NCBI RefSeq assembly: GCF_013410375.1
Contig: NZ_JACCFL010000001.1
Coordinates: forward strand, 2,480,001-2,544,000
Origin: Leifsonia shinshuensis
GTDB taxonomy: Bacteria; Actinomycetota; Actinomycetes; Actinomycetales; Microbacteriaceae
Length of the DNA: 64,000 bases
Direction of reading: 5' to 3'
The notes below the pieces were generated by a model. The model did not search any database, was not told where the DNA came from, and saw only the letters and a list, made by a program, of their open reading frames with translations. Of this stretch, positions 1 to 6,588 are shown piece by piece; within the stretch, counting starts at the first letter, position 1; each line of letters starts with the position of its first letter. The translations under genes and the position numbers were made by a program.

Positions 1-357
1 ATCGACCGCATCTCCAACCAGGAGTGGGACTGGCTGCTCGTGCTGTGCATCGTCGCGCTGCTCGCCGCCGCGGGCCTCGGCGCCTACTTCGTGCAGAACG
101 CCTACTCCTCCGGGCCGCCCGACCTGGTGATCGCGGGCCTGACGGTGATCGACCCGCTCGTGGCGGTGACCATCGGGATCGTCGTCCTGAACGAAGCCGC
201 CGGCGCGCCGTGGTGGGCGATGCTGGGCTTCGCGATCACCGGCGCTGTGGCGATCTACGGGGTGTTCCAGCTCGCCAAGCACCACCCGCAGTCGAACGCC
301 GAGGCGCCACTCACCGACAAGCTTGCGGGCTCCGTCCGGGAATCCGGCCTAGACTGA
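1..357 (+). CDS. DMT-family (EamA-like) transporter, C-terminal part
   Basis: This is the last 118 residues of a gene that begins before the window. Three hydrophobic segments are visible (roughly residues 13-33, 44-66 and 72-95), followed by a short hydrophilic tail. The pattern and the DPLVAVTIGIVVLNE stretch resemble the last helices of EamA/DMT metabolite exporters. The substrate cannot be read. Its TGA stop at 355-357 overlaps the last base of a candidate -10 hexamer (350-355) for the downstream glycosyltransferase. Alternative: another multi-helix membrane protein with a DMT-like end. Confidence 0.75.
   Translation: MDRISNQEWDWLLVLCIVALLAAAGLGAYFVQNAYSSGPPDLVIAGLTVIDPLVAVTIGIVVLNEAAGAPWWAMLGFAITGAVAIYGVFQLAKHHPQSNAEAPLTDKLAGSVRESGLD
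350..355 (+). promoter_or_regulatory. Candidate -10 (TAGACT), leaderless promoter
   Basis: TAGACT lies 6 nt before an ATG at 362, the same geometry as many other promoters in this window. It overlaps the stop codon of the transporter by one base and would drive the small ORF at 362 and the glycosyltransferase. Confidence 0.4.
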
Positions 358-361
358 ACCG

Positions 362-454
362 ATGAATCGCCGGTCCGACCCGTCCGGCGCGCTCAGACCG
401 TCGCCGGGAGAACCGCCCCGGCCGAAGACCGTGAGGGACCTACCACGTGCCTGA
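362..454 (+). CDS. Possible 30-residue leader ORF overlapping the glycosyltransferase start
   Basis: An ATG follows a TAGACT -10 hexamer by 6 nt and opens a 30-codon Arg/Pro-rich frame ending in TGA at 452-454. It overlaps the GTG of the glycosyltransferase (447) by 8 nt in another frame, so it could couple translation to that gene. No homologue is recognised. It may equally be untranslated 5' leader, since the glycosyltransferase has its own weak GAGGGA site at 433-438. Confidence 0.3.
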   Translation: MNRRSDPSGALRPSPGEPPRPKTVRDLPRA

Positions 455-1700
455 TACGAGCGGATTGAACGACATCCCGCCCGCCCCGGCCGAGCACAGG
501 CCGATGACCATCCTCATGGGCTGCGACACCTTCCCGCCCGACGTGAACGGCGCGGCCCGCTTCGCCGAGCGCCTCGCCGCCGGCCTGGTCGAGCGCGGGC
601 ACGACCTGCACATCGTCGCGCCCTCCGCCAGCCGCCGGCACGGCACCTGGATCGAGGAGCACGAGGGCCTGAAGATGACGGCCCACCGCCTCCGCAGCTG
701 GCGCTGGTACCCGCACGACTGGCTGCGGTTCGCGCTGCCCTGGATGAGCAAGGCCAACGCCCGCCGGGTGCTCGACGAGGTCAAGCCGGACGTCGTGCAC
801 ATCCAGTCGCACATCGTCGTCGGCCGCGGCCTGGCGTACGAGGCGGAGAAGCGCGGCATTCGCGTGATCGCCACCAACCACGTGATGCCCGAGAACATGA
901 TCGAGTTCACGCTGCTGCCGAAGTTCCTGCAGAAGACGTTCATCTCGATCGCCTGGCGCGACGCCCGCAAGAGCTTCGACCGGGCGGAGGCCGTCACGAC
1001 GCCCACCCGCAAGGCGGCCCAGTTCCTGGAGCGCGCGACCGGGCTGCGCGGCGTGCACGCCATCTCCTGCGGCATCGACGCGCACAACTACACGCCCGAC
1101 TTCACGCCGCGCACCGGCAACCGCATCCTCTTCGTCGGCCGGGTGACCGGCGAGAAGCAGATCGACGTGCTGCTGAACGCGATCAAGCTGCTGCCCGAAT
1201 CGCTGGACGCCCGGCTGGAGATCGTCGGCGGCGGAGACCAGTTCCGGAACCTCCAGACGCTGGCCGAGACCCTCGGGATCGCGAACCGGGCGAAGTTCCT
1301 CGGCTACGTGACCGACGAGGAGCTCCGCCAGGCGTACACGCGCGCCACGGTGTTCGCGATGCCGTCGATCGCCGAGCTGCAGTCCATCGCCACGATGGAG
1401 GCCATGGCCTCGGCGCTCCCGGTGGTGGCGGCCGACGCCATGGCCCTCCCGCACCTGGTCCACGACGGGGAGAACGGCCACCTGTTCCGCCCGGGCGACG
1501 CGCAGGACCTGGCGGACAAGCTGGAGAGCGTGCTCACCCTCCCGCAGGAGGAGCTGGACGTCCTCAAGAACGCGTCCCTGCGCATCGTGGCGACGCACGA
1601 CATCCAGACCACGATCAGCACCTTCGAGAGCCTGTATCGTGGAGAGCCGGTGGCCGACCCGGAGACGGCGGCGGCCCCCGGAGTGCCCACCCCGGAGTGA
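447..1700 (+). CDS. GT4-family glycosyltransferase (alpha-mannosyltransferase-like)
   Basis: The 417-residue protein has the two-domain GT-B layout of GT4 enzymes. The N-terminal domain opens with DTFPPDVNGAARFAERLA (from about residue 26), typical of MgtA/PimB'-type mannosyltransferases. The C-terminal nucleotide-sugar domain has the FVGRVTGEKQ loop and an E-x7-E motif at about residues 310-318, before the ALPVVAAD strand. It probably transfers a sugar, perhaps mannose from GDP-mannose, to a cell-envelope lipid on the cytoplasmic side; donor and acceptor are inference. The GTG at 447 gives 19 extra residues before the conserved start; ATG at 504 is the alternative. A transporter lies upstream and tRNA-Met directly downstream. 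Confidence 0.88.
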   Translation: MPDTSGLNDIPPAPAEHRPMTILMGCDTFPPDVNGAARFAERLAAGLVERGHDLHIVAPSASRRHGTWIEEHEGLKMTAHRLRSWRWYPHDWLRFALPWMSKANARRVLDEVKPDVVHIQSHIVVGRGLAYEAEKRGIRVIATNHVMPENMIEFTLLPKFLQKTFISIAWRDARKSFDRAEAVTTPTRKAAQFLERATGLRGVHAISCGIDAHNYTPDFTPRTGNRILFVGRVTGEKQIDVLLNAIKLLPESLDARLEIVGGGDQFRNLQTLAETLGIANRAKFLGYVTDEELRQAYTRATVFAMPSIAELQSIATMEAMASALPVVAADAMALPHLVHDGENGHLFRPGDAQDLADKLESVLTLPQEELDVLKNASLRIVATHDIQTTISTFESLYRGEPVADPETAAAPGVPTPE

Positions 1701-1717
1701 TCCGTGGGGAGGCGCAC

Positions 1718-1791
1718 GGGGCGGTAGCTCAGCTGGTTAGAGCATCGGACTCATAATCCGCCGGTCACGGGTTCAAGTCCCGTCCGCCCTA
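1718..1791 (+). tRNA. tRNA-Met (anticodon CAT)
   Basis: A cloverleaf folds from the sequence: acceptor 1718-1724 with 1784-1790 (first pair G-U), D-arm GCTC/GAGC, anticodon stem from 1745 with CAT at 1752-1754, and T-arm ACGGG/CCCGT with a TTCAAGT loop. CCA is not fully encoded. CAT could also belong to tRNA-Ile2 (lysidine-modified). The D-loop and anticodon loop look like elongator Met. Confidence 0.9.
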
Positions 1792-1915
1792 CCGAACGCT
1801 CCGGCAGGAGAACTGGCCGCGACACGCGCCAGGACTCCTGCGGGTGGTCCTTGGGCAGGAGATTGCGGGCAATAGTCCTTTCCGCGAGGGGAGGACGAGG
1901 CGGACCGGCACCGAG

Positions 1916-2941
1916 TCAGCCGGCCGAGCGCTCCGCCACCGGCCGTCGCCGCAGCGCCGGCGTGGCGACCTCCGGGCCGCGGTACACCATGTCCATCGCG
2001 CCGATGCTCTCGCCCGGCGGGACGATCGCGTCGATGCGGTCGAGCACGTCGTCCGACAGGGACACATCGACGCCGGCCAGGGTGTCCTCCAGCTGCTCCA
2101 TCGTCCGCGGCCCGGCGATCGCGGAGGTGACGCCGGGGTGCGCGATGACGAACGCCATCGCCAGATGGGTGAGCGGGACGCCGACCTCGTCGGCCAACGC
2201 GATCAGCTCCTCCACCACCGCGAGCCTGCGCTCGTCGCGGAAGTGGCGCATCCCGGTCCGGGTGGAGCGGAAGACATCGTTCTCCGCCCCCGCCCGGTAG
2301 CGGCCGGTCAGCATGCCGCCGGCGAGCGGGCTGTAGACGAGCGTCCCCATCCCGTACCGCTGGGCGACCGGCAAGATCTCTCGCTCGATCTCCCGATCGA
2401 GCAGGGAGTAGTTGGGCTGCTCGGTGCGGTACCGTTCGAAGCCGCGGCGCTCCGACATCCACTGCGCCTCCACGATCTCCGAACCGCGCATCGAGGACGA
2501 GCCGATCGCGCGCACCTTCCCCTGCCGGATCAGGTCGGTGAGAGCGGACAGCGTCTCGTCGATGTCCGTGTCCGGGTCGGGCCGGTGCAGTTGGTACAGG
2601 TCGATGTGGTCGGTCTGCAGCCGACGGAGCGAGCGCTCGACCGCCTGCATGATCCAGCGGCGAGAGGCGCCGCGGTGGGTGGGGTCGTCGTCCACCGGGC
2701 CCCAGAACTTTGTCGCCAGGACGACGTCGTCGCGGCGGCCCTTGAGCGCCTCGCCGACGACCTCCTCGGAGTCGCCGTAGCGGTCGGCGGTGTCCACGAA
2801 GTTGATGCCGGCGTCGAGCGCGCGGCGGATGATGCGCACGCCCTCCGCACGGTCGGGGTTGCCCAGCGAGCCGAGCATCATCGCGCCGAGCGCGTAGGGG
2901 GTGACCTGGATGCCGGTGCGGCCGAGGGTACGGTACTGCAT
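1916..2941 (-). CDS. Aldo/keto reductase
   Basis: The 341-residue protein is of normal AKR length. The catalytic tetrad is visible as the D and Y of VDTADRYGDSE, the K of VLATKFWG and the H of YQLHRPD. The C-terminal NADPH-binding segment AIAGPRTMEQLEDTLAG is also present. It should reduce a carbonyl with NADPH in the cytosol; the substrate is unknown. The start at 2941 is set by AGGAGA 6-11 bases upstream. It is divergent from a TetR regulator across a 190-bp region with two copies of one palindrome, so it is the likely target of that regulator. Confidence 0.92.
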   Translation of the reverse strand: MQYRTLGRTGIQVTPYALGAMMLGSLGNPDRAEGVRIIRRALDAGINFVDTADRYGDSEEVVGEALKGRRDDVVLATKFWGPVDDDPTHRGASRRWIMQAVERSLRRLQTDHIDLYQLHRPDPDTDIDETLSALTDLIRQGKVRAIGSSSMRGSEIVEAQWMSERRGFERYRTEQPNYSLLDREIEREILPVAQRYGMGTLVYSPLAGGMLTGRYRAGAENDVFRSTRTGMRHFRDERRLAVVEELIALADEVGVPLTHLAMAFVIAHPGVTSAIAGPRTMEQLEDTLAGVDVSLSDDVLDRIDAIVPPGESIGAMDMVYRGPEVATPALRRRPVAERSAG

Positions 2942-3014
2942 GAGTTCTCTCCTGAGTCCGGATGAGGGGTCGTGGTCTGGCGCCGGGGCGGCGGCGGGCC
3001 TAAGATCGAGCAAT

Positions 3015-3029
3015 CGGAACATGATTCCG
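3015..3029. promoter_or_regulatory. Operator copy 1 (CGGAA-N5-TTCCG)
   Basis: Perfect inverted repeat CGGAA/TTCCG with a 5-nt spacer, centred at 3022 in the divergent aldo/keto reductase-TetR promoter region. It shares its core with the site centred at 3055. Confidence 0.6.
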
Positions 3030-3042
3030 GTTCGTTCGACGT

Positions 3043-3067
3043 GTAAGCGGAACGCTGTTCCGTTTAC
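3043..3067. promoter_or_regulatory. Operator copy 2 (25-bp palindrome with the CGGAA-N5-TTCCG core)
   Basis: A 25-bp palindrome with one mismatched pair and outer arms GTAA/TTAC. Its core, CGGAA-N5-TTCCG, is identical in layout to the site 33 bp away. Two same-face sites about three helical turns apart fit binding of two TetR dimers. Confidence 0.65.
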
Positions 3068-3131
3068 GGGTTCGACGTTACACCGTTCGCCGTCCCTCCG
3101 CCAGAGGAACCAACAACACCGAGGAAGCCGC

Positions 3132-3743
3132 ATGTCCGCGACCACGAGCAGCCCGATCGAGGGCGCGCCCGCGACCCGGGCCCGTCGCGCCGACGCGCGC
3201 CAGAACGCCGACGCGCTGGTGGAGGCGGCCACCGAGCTGTTCGCGGAGGCCGGCGTCGACGTCCCGGCGCGGACGATCGCCGCGCGAGCGGGTGTCGGCG
3301 TCGGCACCCTCTACCGGCACTTCCCGCTCCGCTCGGACCTGATCTCGGCGGTGTTCCGGCGCGAGCTCGACGCCTGCGTCGCCGCGGCCGCACCGCTGGA
3401 GGAGGCCTACCCGCCGGGGGAGGCCCTCGATCGCTGGATCATGCGGTACACGCAGTTCGTGGCGGCCAAGCGCGGGCTCGCGGCCGCCCTGCACTCCGGC
3501 GACCCGGCGTACGAGCCGCTGGCCACGTACTTCTCGACGCACCTGACGCCCACTCTCGGCCGCCTGCTCGCCTCGGCGCGCAGAGCCGGGGAGATCAGCC
3601 AGGAGGTCGACGCGGCGGAGTTCCTCGGCGCCGTCGCGGACCTGTGCCACGGCGTCCGGCCCGGCGGGGCGGCCTCCGGGCGTGCCGAGCGGATGGTGGG
3701 ACTGCTGCTCGCTGGGCTGCGGTCGGGGGAGGGCGGCGACTAG
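3132..3743 (+). CDS. TetR-family transcriptional regulator
   Basis: The 203-residue protein has an N-terminal TetR helix-turn-helix at about residues 25-70, with the signature TIAARAGVGVGTLYRHFP, then an all-helical ligand domain with a TetR_C-type end (DLCHGVRPGG). The ATG at 3132 follows GAGGAAG. It probably represses itself and the divergent aldo/keto reductase through the two CGGAA-N5-TTCCG palindromes between them; the inducer, perhaps a reactive carbonyl, is inference. Its end converges with the LigT-like gene after 16 bp, with no visible terminator. Confidence 0.92.
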   Translation: MSATTSSPIEGAPATRARRADARQNADALVEAATELFAEAGVDVPARTIAARAGVGVGTLYRHFPLRSDLISAVFRRELDACVAAAAPLEEAYPPGEALDRWIMRYTQFVAAKRGLAAALHSGDPAYEPLATYFSTHLTPTLGRLLASARRAGEISQEVDAAEFLGAVADLCHGVRPGGAASGRAERMVGLLLAGLRSGEGGD

Positions 3744-3759
3744 CCGATCCGTCGCCGCT

Positions 3760-4353
3760 TCACGACGACCGCACGGCGAAGCTGTCGATGTGCTCGCCAT
3801 CGGCGCCGTACCAGACGAAGTCGACGGACGAGACGAGCTCGCGCGGGCGCGGCGCGACGGCCCGACTGCTCGCGGCGAACGCAGCGGTCCAGGCCCGCTC
3901 GTCGAGGTCGCTGGCGTAGGCGAGCGAGAGATGGAACACCCACTCTTCGAGGGGAAGCTCCCCGAGGCGGCGGAAGTCGGTCGCGTCGAGCGACGCGGTG
4001 AGGCTCGCGTAGGCATCGACCAGCGAGACCGTTCTCTCCAGCCGGGCGATCAGCACCTGGAACGGCGGCGGGAACCCGTCGACCGCGTCCACCCGCACCT
4101 CGATCGGCGGGCGGGTACCGGCCCAGGACGCGACCAGCTCCCGGAGCGCGTCCACACGTTGCGGCTCCGACAACCCGCGGAGCGTGACATGGCCCGCGTT
4201 CGGATGGGGTGTCGACTCCGGGAGCCGCCTCAGGATCTCGGCCTGCTCGCGCTCGTAGAAGGTGGCCACCGCAGCGGTCGGCCGGAGGACGACGTACTGC
4301 TGGCCGCGGAGCGACTCCAGCGCCGCCGGTTCCGTCATGTACGCGGTACTCAT
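3760..4353 (-). CDS. 2'-5' RNA ligase / cyclic phosphodiesterase superfamily protein
   Basis: The 197-residue protein carries the two H-x-T/S motifs of the 2H phosphoesterase superfamily: HVTL at about residue 55 and HLSL at about residue 141. The size and 86-residue spacing are normal for LigT/CPD proteins. It may hydrolyse or join 2',5' or 2',3'-cyclic phosphate linkages in RNA or small nucleotides; the real substrate is unknown. The ATG at 4353 follows GAGGGAG; an in-frame ATG at 4338 is the alternative. It converges with the TetR gene. Confidence 0.8.
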   Translation of the reverse strand: MSTAYMTEPAALESLRGQQYVVLRPTAAVATFYEREQAEILRRLPESTPHPNAGHVTLRGLSEPQRVDALRELVASWAGTRPPIEVRVDAVDGFPPPFQVLIARLERTVSLVDAYASLTASLDATDFRRLGELPLEEWVFHLSLAYASDLDERAWTAAFAASSRAVAPRPRELVSSVDFVWYGADGEHIDSFAVRSS

Positions 4354-4569
4354 CCGTGCTCCCTCACTCCGTAGCTGCGGCGGCGCCCGCCCAGTGGGTC
4401 GCCCAGGCGGCGACGAACCCTTCGTAGTCGACCTCTCGCATCCATCCCCCGCACCGACTCCTGGACAGGCTATCGGGCGACGCGGGCCGCCCGGAGGCGC
4501 CCTTGCTGCCGCGCGCACTGCACTTCGCCCCTCGGAGCGCAAGGCCCTTCCGCCGCGATGTGCCGCGCG

Positions 4570-4575
4570 TACCAT
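4570..4575 (+). promoter_or_regulatory. -10 hexamer TACCAT, leaderless
   Basis: TACCAT ends 8 nt before the ATG at 4584, and no Shine-Dalgarno site precedes that ATG. The transcript probably starts at or next to the start codon. Confidence 0.4.
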
Positions 4576-4583
4576 CTCGCGGC

Positions 4584-5108
4584 ATGAACACCATCGGATG
4601 GATCGTGCTGATCGTCGTCATCGTGGTCGTCGTCGTGGGCATCGTCATCGTCGCCTCCACCGTGGGACGGCGGCGCAAGCAGGAGGCCGACCGGCAGCGG
4701 GCGACCGAGCTGCGGGAGCAAGCCTCCCGTGACGAGCTGGCCGCGCGCGACCGGGAGGCGAAGTCCGCCCGCGCCGCCGCCGACGCCAAGCAGGCCGAGG
4801 TCGAGGCCGAGCGGCTGCGCCGGGAGGCCGACGAGCGCGAGCGCGCCGCCGCGGCCGCCCGCGAGGAGCAGCAGGCCAAGCTGAGCCGCGCCGACGAGGT
4901 GGATCCGGACGTCGAGACCGACCGGCACGGCAACCGCGTGGTCGCCGACGGCGCGGTAGACGATACCCGGCGCGGGGACGTCCCGCCGCCTCGTCCGGCC
5001 GGCGAGGCCACCACGGCCGCCCCTGCGACCGCGGCTCCGGCCCACGACGCGCCGCGGATCGACGGGATCACCGGCCAGGAGCGCCGACCGGAGGACCGTC
5101 AGCTCTAG
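4584..5108 (+). CDS. Single-pass membrane protein with a charged coiled coil
   Basis: The 174-residue protein has one N-terminal membrane helix (about residues 5-27, rich in V and I) and a short basic stop-transfer RRRK. A long Arg/Glu/Ala-rich coiled coil follows (about 30-108), then a low-complexity Pro/Ala-rich tail. Topology suggests most of the protein is cytoplasmic. No enzymatic motif is visible and I do not recognise a family. It converges with the M1 peptidase after 37 bp. Confidence 0.8.
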   Translation: MNTIGWIVLIVVIVVVVVGIVIVASTVGRRRKQEADRQRATELREQASRDELAARDREAKSARAAADAKQAEVEAERLRREADERERAAAAAREEQQAKLSRADEVDPDVETDRHGNRVVADGAVDDTRRGDVPPPRPAGEATTAAPATAAPAHDAPRIDGITGQERRPEDRQL

Positions 5109-5145
5109 CCCGTCCCGCCGTCGCTCGGCGCCCGCGTTCGGCGAA

Positions 5146-6588
5146 CTACGGCGCGCTGAGCGACGGCAGCCGGGTCTCCCGCAGCCACGCGTCGAAGAAC
5201 TCGTCGAGTGGCTCGTCCGAGAACCCGGCCGCGAACGCCTCGAAGTCGGCGGTGGACGCCGTCCCGAAGCGGTGCGCCGCCGACCAGCCGCGCACCAGGT
5301 CGAAGAAGACCTCGTCGCCCAGCCGGCGCCGCAGCGCGTGCAGGAGGCACGCGCCGCGCTTGTAGACGCGATCGTCGAACATGTCGTCCACGCCGGGGTC
5401 GGCGAGCACGAGGTCCTTCGGCTTGACCCGGAGCACCGCGTGATGGCTGCGGGCGAGCGTGTTCGCGGAGGGGCCTCCGGAGTACTCCGACCAGATCCAC
5501 TCGGCGTAGCAGGCGAAGCCCTCGTTCAGCCAGATGTCGGCCCAGCCGGCGACCCCGACGCTGTTGCCGAACCACTGGTGGGCGAGCTCGTGGGCGATCA
5601 GACGCTCCGAGCCGCCGCGGCCGTCCACGTGCGTCGAGCCGAAGGTGGCCATGCCCTGCGCCTCCAGCGGGATCTCCAGCGGGTCCTCGGTGACCACCAC
5701 CGTGTACGAGGGGAAGGGATACGGGCCGAAGCGCTCCTGGAAGCACTCGATCATCCGGCCGACCGGTGCGAAGTCCGCGAGCACCCGGCGGGCGAGGGCC
5801 GGGGGATAGGCGATCACCCACTCCACCCCGTCCGTGCGGCGCGGCTCCAGCACGTAGCGGCCGATCTGCACCGCAGCGAGGTAGGTCGCCGTCGGCTCCG
5901 GCCGGTCGAACGTCCAGGTGCCGCGGCCCCCGCTCACGGCGTGGTCGACCAGCTCGCCGGTCGCGAGCACCGTGTACGGCTGCTCCGTCGTGATCGTGAT
6001 CCGGTACGCGGCCTTGTCGGACGGCCGGTCGTTGCAGGGGAACCAGGTCGGCGCGCCGGAGGGCTGCGAGGCGACGATGACGCCGTCCGTGAGCTCCTCC
6101 CAACCGAGCGAGCCCCAGCGGGTGCGTCGCGGCACCGGGGAGCCGTCGTACGCGATCTCGAGGGTGAACTCGGTCCCCGCCGCGAGCGGCTTGGCCGCCT
6201 TCACCCGGACGTGCGTGGGCGACTGGGTGAAGCGGGTGCGCTTATCGCCGTCCAGCCGCACCCGCTTGGCGCGCAGGTGCACCAGGTCGAGCGAGATCGC
6301 CGAGAGCCGCACGTTCGCCCGCCCGCGGATCACCGCCGTCGCGTCCAGGCGGTTGGTCGCCACCTTGTAGGACAGGTCGAGGTCGTAGGACAGCACGGAG
6401 AAGTCGTCGGTGCCGGAGCGGGGGAGGTAGGCGTGCGACAGGGCGCGAGCGCCGCCGTCAGCGCGTGCGCCGTCGGGGCTCGCAGAATCCGGGCTCGCAG
6501 AATCCGGGCTCGTGGAGTCCAGGCTCGCGGCGTCCGGGCTCGCGTCGTCCGGATCCGCGGCGTGCGGGCTGAAGGGGGCCGAAGTCAT
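5146..6588 (-). CDS. M1-family zinc aminopeptidase coupled to the Pls-like synthetase
   Basis: The 480-residue protein has the M1 zinc motif HELAH (residues 333-337) followed after 18 residues by the third ligand in LNEGFA. The substrate-positioning segment lies before it, although the usual GAMEN reads AQGMA here. Length matches short bacterial M1 enzymes. The N-terminal 50 residues are a low-complexity Ser/Pro/Asp repeat. Its ATG (6588) overlaps the stop of the Pls-like NRPS as ATGA, so the two are translationally coupled. Producers of epsilon-poly-lysine carry zinc aminopeptidases that degrade the polymer; by position this is the candidate polymer-degrading or self-protection enzyme (inference). 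A general aminopeptidase is the alternative. Confidence 0.9.
   Translation of the reverse strand: MTSAPFSPHAADPDDASPDAASLDSTSPDSASPDSASPDGARADGGARALSHAYLPRSGTDDFSVLSYDLDLSYKVATNRLDATAVIRGRANVRLSAISLDLVHLRAKRVRLDGDKRTRFTQSPTHVRVKAAKPLAAGTEFTLEIAYDGSPVPRRTRWGSLGWEELTDGVIVASQPSGAPTWFPCNDRPSDKAAYRITITTEQPYTVLATGELVDHAVSGGRGTWTFDRPEPTATYLAAVQIGRYVLEPRRTDGVEWVIAYPPALARRVLADFAPVGRMIECFQERFGPYPFPSYTVVVTEDPLEIPLEAQGMATFGSTHVDGRGGSERLIAHELAHQWFGNSVGVAGWADIWLNEGFACYAEWIWSEYSGGPSANTLARSHHAVLRVKPKDLVLADPGVDDMFDDRVYKRGACLLHALRRRLGDEVFFDLVRGWSAAHRFGTASTADFEAFAAGFSDEPLDEFFDAWLRETRLPSLSAP
6476..6550 (-). repeat. 15-nt tandem repeat inside the M1 peptidase gene
   Basis: About five imperfect 15-nt units (consensus GGGCTCGCAGAATCC on the plus strand) encode repeated SPDSA/SPDAA pentapeptides in the N-terminal linker of the peptidase. 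Two central units are identical, suggesting recent slippage. Confidence 0.75.

Noticed and set aside
4364..4441. 25-codon frame (MREVDYEGFVAAWATHWAGA...) just upstream of the LigT-like gene
   Set aside because: The sequence looks protein-like and its TGA sits next to the LigT ribosome site, but there is no ribosome site or homologue I recognise. It could be a gene remnant, but this cannot be supported.
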